DNA of 64,000 bases from Ignelater luminosus (lineage: Eukaryota; Arthropoda; Insecta; Coleoptera; Elateridae): the NCBI GenBank assembly GCA_011009095.1, contig VTPC01008715.1, positions 212,559 through 276,558 of the forward strand. The letters run 5' to 3'. This document shows, one piece after another, positions 63,501-64,000 of this stretch. The first letter of the stretch is position 1. The number at the start of each line of letters is the position of its first letter. The notes under the pieces were generated by a model. That model had not been told where the DNA came from, made no database searches, and saw only the letters and a list, made by a program, of their open reading frames with translations. The position numbers and the translations under genes were made by a program.

Positions 63501-63635
63501 TGGGATCACTTAGATCTCCCTCGCATGTCACTACTGTTACACTGTAGCCATCACTATCTGCTGCCATCTGAAATATTGCAATAACATTTAACCCGAACCG
63601 TCTTTTAATTTGAAATTTTACAAAGAACTTACCAT
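39502..63635 (-). CDS. Ncoa6: NCOA6 (nuclear receptor coactivator 6 / ASC-2), complete coding region
   Basis: NCOA6 is a subunit of the MLL3/4 (Trr) H3K4 methyltransferase complex and couples it to nuclear receptors. Coding exons are ATG at 63633..63635 or 63565..63567, then 63225..63567, 49114..52803 and 39502..39542. Phases match at each junction (G|AT, G|TA), giving 1357-1358 residues. The N-terminus (about residues 42-100) has EPWNSVRVTLSIPREAA and LRALGILSVQVEG, nearly identical to the vertebrate N-terminal domain. SPLLVNLLQ (NR box, LVNLL at about 231-235) matches the ASC-2 receptor motif. The rest is Ser/Thr/Pro-rich and disordered, with a conserved block around LDQLLPSLERELARSPPSIP. 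It ends EGEGKRRKDVK, like the KRRK tail of vertebrate NCOA6. An in-frame TGA lies four codons before the first ATG. A short upstream ATG frame ends across the exon junction. Without the 41-nt last exon the frame would stop at 49106 by reading into the GTAAGTAA donor. Confidence 0.93.
39828..39863. repeat. CCGCCACCACCACC / CCCTCCCTCCCTCC simple repeat
   Basis: Short C-rich simple-sequence tract in the last NCOA6 intron. Confidence 0.8.
39864..42176. other. NCOA6 last intron, no feature
   Basis: Intronic AT-rich sequence without recognisable coding or element ends. The frames at 40748..40987 and 41186..41389 have no family resemblance I can name. Confidence 0.4.
42312..43580 (-). pseudogene. 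DD37E transposase, nearly intact (premature TGA, small HTH deletion)
   Basis: It begins MKGLSAEKRSLIVSRYCNEK (HTH) and keeps SVRDCAKKCGTSIGMVQRAK. Catalytic motifs are IIMDDETYVKLD (first Asp), FWPDLASCHYA (second Asp) and PEIRPIERFWALMKKN (Glu). There are 37 residues between the second Asp and the Glu, hence DD37E, a spacing known from insect elements. About a dozen residues seem missing in the second N-terminal helix region (EEGVR joined to LGKHF). A TGA at 42405..42407 replaces the expected Trp in FKRDW. The frame then stays open (NRVAKAVGISVV…) to TAA at 42312..42314. Once the false duplication at the gap is collapsed, the catalytic core is intact. Confidence 0.85.
42841..42940. other. 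Assembly gap (100 N) with false flanking duplication
   Basis: Exactly 100 N lie between 42653..42840 and 42941..43128, which are identical 188-bp blocks. Such a pattern is what an unmerged contig overlap produces. Both blocks encode the same transposase segment (GAQYYTVKQ to RKECLQK), so the true sequence probably has one copy and no gap. Confidence 0.93.
43734..46744. other. NCOA6 last intron, mostly unassigned
   Basis: AT-rich intronic sequence. It includes the dispersed repeat at 44643..44885 and a possible right end (GTTGTAAATGAGCC at about 44617) paired with GGCTCATTTACAAC at about 42117. No coding sequence is supported. Confidence 0.35.
44643..44885 (-). repeat. Dispersed repeat shared with the jockey relic
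   Basis: The complement of this block is collinear with 54777..55015. Shared phrases include GGGAATGCAAAGCATAACC, CAATGAACTCC, GCGGCCATTTTGACCATGTT and TTCGGAGTTCGTTGAA-like ends. It is a member of an unclassified interspersed repeat family. Confidence 0.65.
46745..46920. repeat. ACAGGGTGTCA repeat, left of the maT element
   Basis: Includes ACAGGGTGTCAATGTTTTAT and TTCTACATGTTTGTTACTCT. It is an inverted partner of 48595..48790, and the two flank the maT element. Confidence 0.6.
46962..48229 (-). mobile_element. maT-like mariner element
   Basis: The ends AGTTCCGTCCCAAGAT and the complement of AGTTCTGTCCCAGATT are flanked by TA (46960..46961, 48230..48231). A decayed minus-strand transposase fills the 1.27-kb interior. 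It lies in the NCOA6 last intron between two inverted copies of another repeat. Confidence 0.78.
47071..48093 (-). pseudogene. maT-type (DD37D-group) transposase relic
   Basis: On the minus strand: MEWSKKEDCVVVIALHRCGH (N-terminal HTH), QPCTIRTPTVIKAVEARICQ, LKRIINEDLNLYAYCRKKGH, and MVWLGVSYLGATQVHFCQKG. Then come WVFQQDS and, after frameshifts, VKAVANIDMNMVRAVIDNWP with RRLKACVQGHGGHFE and a stop. The order and motifs fit the maT group. The first catalytic Asp (FTDEK in relatives) is Gly here (FTGKK). At least two frameshifts and missing sequence after the second Asp make it inactive. The DD37D label is from family resemblance; the third residue is not readable. Confidence 0.75.
48250..49113. 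other. NCOA6 last intron, repeat-rich end next to the large exon
   Basis: Several TACAGGGTG/CACCCTGTA end sequences (48247, 48560, 48593, 48785) show overlapping MITE fragments. A local hairpin at 48561..48600 is ACAGGGTGTCAAA with TTGACACCCTGT. Confidence 0.45.
48595..48790. repeat. ACAGGGTGTCA repeat, right of the maT element
   Basis: Complement of the 46745..46920 repeat, with shared phrases GATATCAAAT, TCTACATGCTTGCTAC (complement) and CAATATTTCGAGA (complement). Confidence 0.6.
53431..54057 (-). mobile_element. Long-inverted-repeat mariner-like element, left-truncated
   Basis: The right arm ends ACAGCGTGTCCAAGATAAGG (complement) with TA after it. It includes CTTACCGTTTCCAAGATCCC and matches both arms of 58662..59636. 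The left arm starts only at about 53431 (ACATCTTGTCACGATTCTAA), so the outer part is lost. The centre (about 53560..53640, minus) reads WPTLSPDLTPLDFFPVGYVK, the third catalytic region of a DDE transposase related to mariner. Confidence 0.7.
54058..54299. other. NCOA6 intron spacer
   Basis: AT-rich spacer with an inverted 17-bp pair, GTGTGCATAATACATGT (54205) and CATGTATTATGCACAC (54314), whose second copy lies in the start of the jockey relic. Confidence 0.35.
54318..54800 (+). pseudogene. Jockey ORF1 (gag-like, PRE_C2HC region) relic
   Basis: The open frame reads YCVVLRGLHPSVPAHDFLEE, then INIKHRVSKEPLQLFYVDLE, PGDNNKDIYKLEAL, and at the end NGSHPCNYKGCAVYKDLINA. These are the signature of the pre-zinc-knuckle domain and last C2HC knuckle of jockey-type ORF1. 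The middle is rearranged and the usual CxxCxxxGHxxxxC knuckles are mostly deleted. RNA-binding would be lost. Confidence 0.75.
54777..55015 (+). repeat. Dispersed repeat inside the jockey relic
   Basis: Copy of the 44643..44885 repeat in opposite orientation. It starts in the last codons of the ORF1 relic (CTGGGAATGCAAAGC), so either the repeat carries jockey sequence or the insertion point lies just before it. Confidence 0.6.
55261..55715 (+). pseudogene. Jockey ORF2 endonuclease domain relic
   Basis: It begins MASSLRVADWNANRLTNHIQ (normal WNANG motif), hits a stop, and continues NILLISEDHA. The expected E-T-H catalytic motif reads SEDH. Then come MNHLDQGAHAGSAIIIS, RPITIAAIYSPPRHN and PHFLVAGDWNAKNTSCGSRL. 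The GDWNAK motif is the APE-type endonuclease core. A frame break follows at about 55715, with further scrambled endonuclease codons to about 55830. Confidence 0.75.
56055..56885 (+). pseudogene. Jockey reverse transcriptase domain relic (intact FADD)
   Basis: One frame of 276 codons reads VFLDVQQTFDKVWHEGLLYK (first catalytic Asp motif), then SSGVPQGSVLGPLLYLIYRA and VAMFADDIAIMS (YADD-type motif as FADD). LQDWFNQWRIKINGDKSTQI, YLRLHLDEKLTWKAHI and the thumb region IWSYGVELWGCT follow. The N-terminal fingers are missing (the frame is broken before 56055) and stops follow 56885. The catalytic residues themselves are unchanged. Confidence 0.85.
57093..57810. other. NCOA6 intron, no feature
   Basis: AT-rich; a CACCCTGTATA end at 57599 suggests a small MITE fragment. 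No coding sequence. Confidence 0.35.
57811..58111 (-). mobile_element. Foldback derivative of a mariner-like element with C-terminal relic
   Basis: The arms GAATCCATACAGTT..., AATAAAAATTATCTTTAGAA and TTATGCACTTTTTGATCCA are repeated in inverse order at 58017..58111. The left arm carries an extra stretch of about 28 bp. The minus strand of the centre and left arm encodes IRQACCEITQGELCRVVINN, RKWIKKCIKLDGGLVEGGEI and a stop. This resembles the end of mariner-like transposases (RQAC.EI....L..V......R..KCI...G). Confidence 0.6.
58112..58661. other. NCOA6 intron, no feature
   Basis: AT-rich spacer; nothing recognised. Confidence 0.35.
58662..59636 (+). mobile_element. Long-inverted-repeat mariner-like element, complete
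   Basis: TA-flanked (58660..58661, 59637..59638). The arms are roughly 380 and 420 bp: left TAGTGTGTCCAAGATAAAGA..., including GGGGATCTTGGAAACGGTAA; right the complement ending GGACACACTG. The centre (about 59070..59220) is unique and reads TWPARSPDLTPLDFFPLGLC on +, a DDE-transposase third-catalytic-site region. The palindromic arms dwarf the coding remnant, so this is a foldback-like derivative. Confidence 0.78.
59828..60245. repeat. Purine-rich strand-asymmetric tract
   Basis: About 400 bp of the + strand are strongly A/G-biased (AGAAAAAAAAAGAAAG, AGAAGGAGAAAAATGGAGGA, and so on) with few pyrimidines. There are no repeat units. Confidence 0.7.
60841..61103 (+). pseudogene. Unrecognised coding-like fragment in the NCOA6 intron
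   Basis: Two + frames adjoin: MKNTADEIYQQLQVRI, then after a one-base change MNMFIQRLTVDQYTQQLPTV, MFATTSNVIETLITTGALQS and MSNLHKILFQMIEKC. The composition is protein-like, but the family is not recognised. It is antisense to NCOA6 and is probably a relic of an inserted gene or element. Confidence 0.28.
61104..63224. other. NCOA6 intron, no feature
   Basis: AT-rich intron. A short cluster of ACCCAATGGATGTC-like direct and inverted pieces lies at 61186..61295; nothing else was seen. Confidence 0.4.
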
Positions 63636-64000
63636 TCTATCATGTCACATGCCTAAAGCAGTCATGAATTTGCCAAAGCAATTTAGCGTAAGTTGAATCT
63701 ATAACAATATCAGAATTGTATATAAAATGTATTGATATTGCAATGAATTTTTGAGAAATAATTTAAGATTAAATCTACTCAAGTTGTTACTAGCGGCGTT
63801 ATTAACTTAGAGATAACGAGAAAAAAGCAATTTTATTATTGTAACAATTAAAACTGGCTGGTATGTTATTCATAAATTTTAACGAATAACGAAAGTCGGA
63901 ACAATTTAATCCAAAGATGGTTCTGGTTGCAGCCATCTTGTATCCGAGACGGGGGAGTGTATATTTCCATGTGCCTTTTGTCAAATACTCTCTTTAAACT
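63636..64000 (-). promoter_or_regulatory. NCOA6 5'UTR and upstream region
   Basis: The first exon (donor at 63631..63632) extends upstream from 63633. The promoter lies in this stretch or beyond the window. A GC-richer patch at 63925..63960 contains AAGATGGC on the minus strand, a YY1-like motif often near initiation sites. No start site can be fixed. Confidence 0.35.

Overview
This is a stretch of AT-rich animal nuclear genome, almost certainly from an insect and possibly a beetle. The reasons are the spliced genes with GT-AG introns, insect-style gene products, and a dense load of Tc1/mariner, Kolobok, hAT, PIF/Harbinger and jockey-type elements. The species cannot be fixed from sequence alone. 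Four host genes can be read with confidence and one further exon is probable. Most other recognisable structure is transposon-derived.

Host genes, left to right: (1) the last two exons of TRAF3IP1/IFT54, an intraflagellar-transport protein, on + (1..2069); (2) an unidentified minus-strand exon with good splice sites (9232..9497); (3) a complete three-exon LysM-domain gene of the LYSMD1/2 type on - (22508..24002); (4) a complete three-exon TFIIA small-subunit gene on + (28419..30966); (5) a complete NCOA6 (nuclear receptor coactivator 6) gene on -, spanning 39502..63635. Its coding sequence is split into a 343-nt N-terminal exon, a 3690-nt exon with the LVNLL receptor box, and a 41-nt terminal coding exon that is easily missed. 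The two large NCOA6 introns (about 9.6 and 10.4 kb) are packed with transposons. The genes are functionally unrelated neighbours, not an operon.

Mobile DNA: the gene-poor intervals hold nested elements whose boundaries are set by terminal inverted repeats and target-site duplications. Two Kolobok-type copies (2552..4220 and 18110..20560, TTAA sites) carry decayed THAP-like reading frames. A mariner (4866..8600) is split by a 2.85-kb element full of GGACGTCC-type repeats that holds a DUF4806-like last exon. Other elements are a hAT MITE with an 8-bp duplication (26457..26861), two PIF/Harbinger-type elements with TTA duplications, a DD37E transposase gene (42177..43733), a maT-like mariner (46962..48229), a jockey relic (54300..57092), and three related long-inverted-repeat elements (19272, 53431, 58662). 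One palindromic element carries a tRNA-like unit (14809..14981).

The 100-N gap at 42841..42940 is flanked by identical 188-bp blocks and is best read as an assembly artefact. I found no CRISPR, rRNA or bona fide tRNA gene and no convincing wholly new system. The most novel leads are the DUF4806-carrying GGACGTCC element, the long-inverted-repeat family, the tRNA-like palindrome, and the overlapping reading frame at the NCOA6 3' end.
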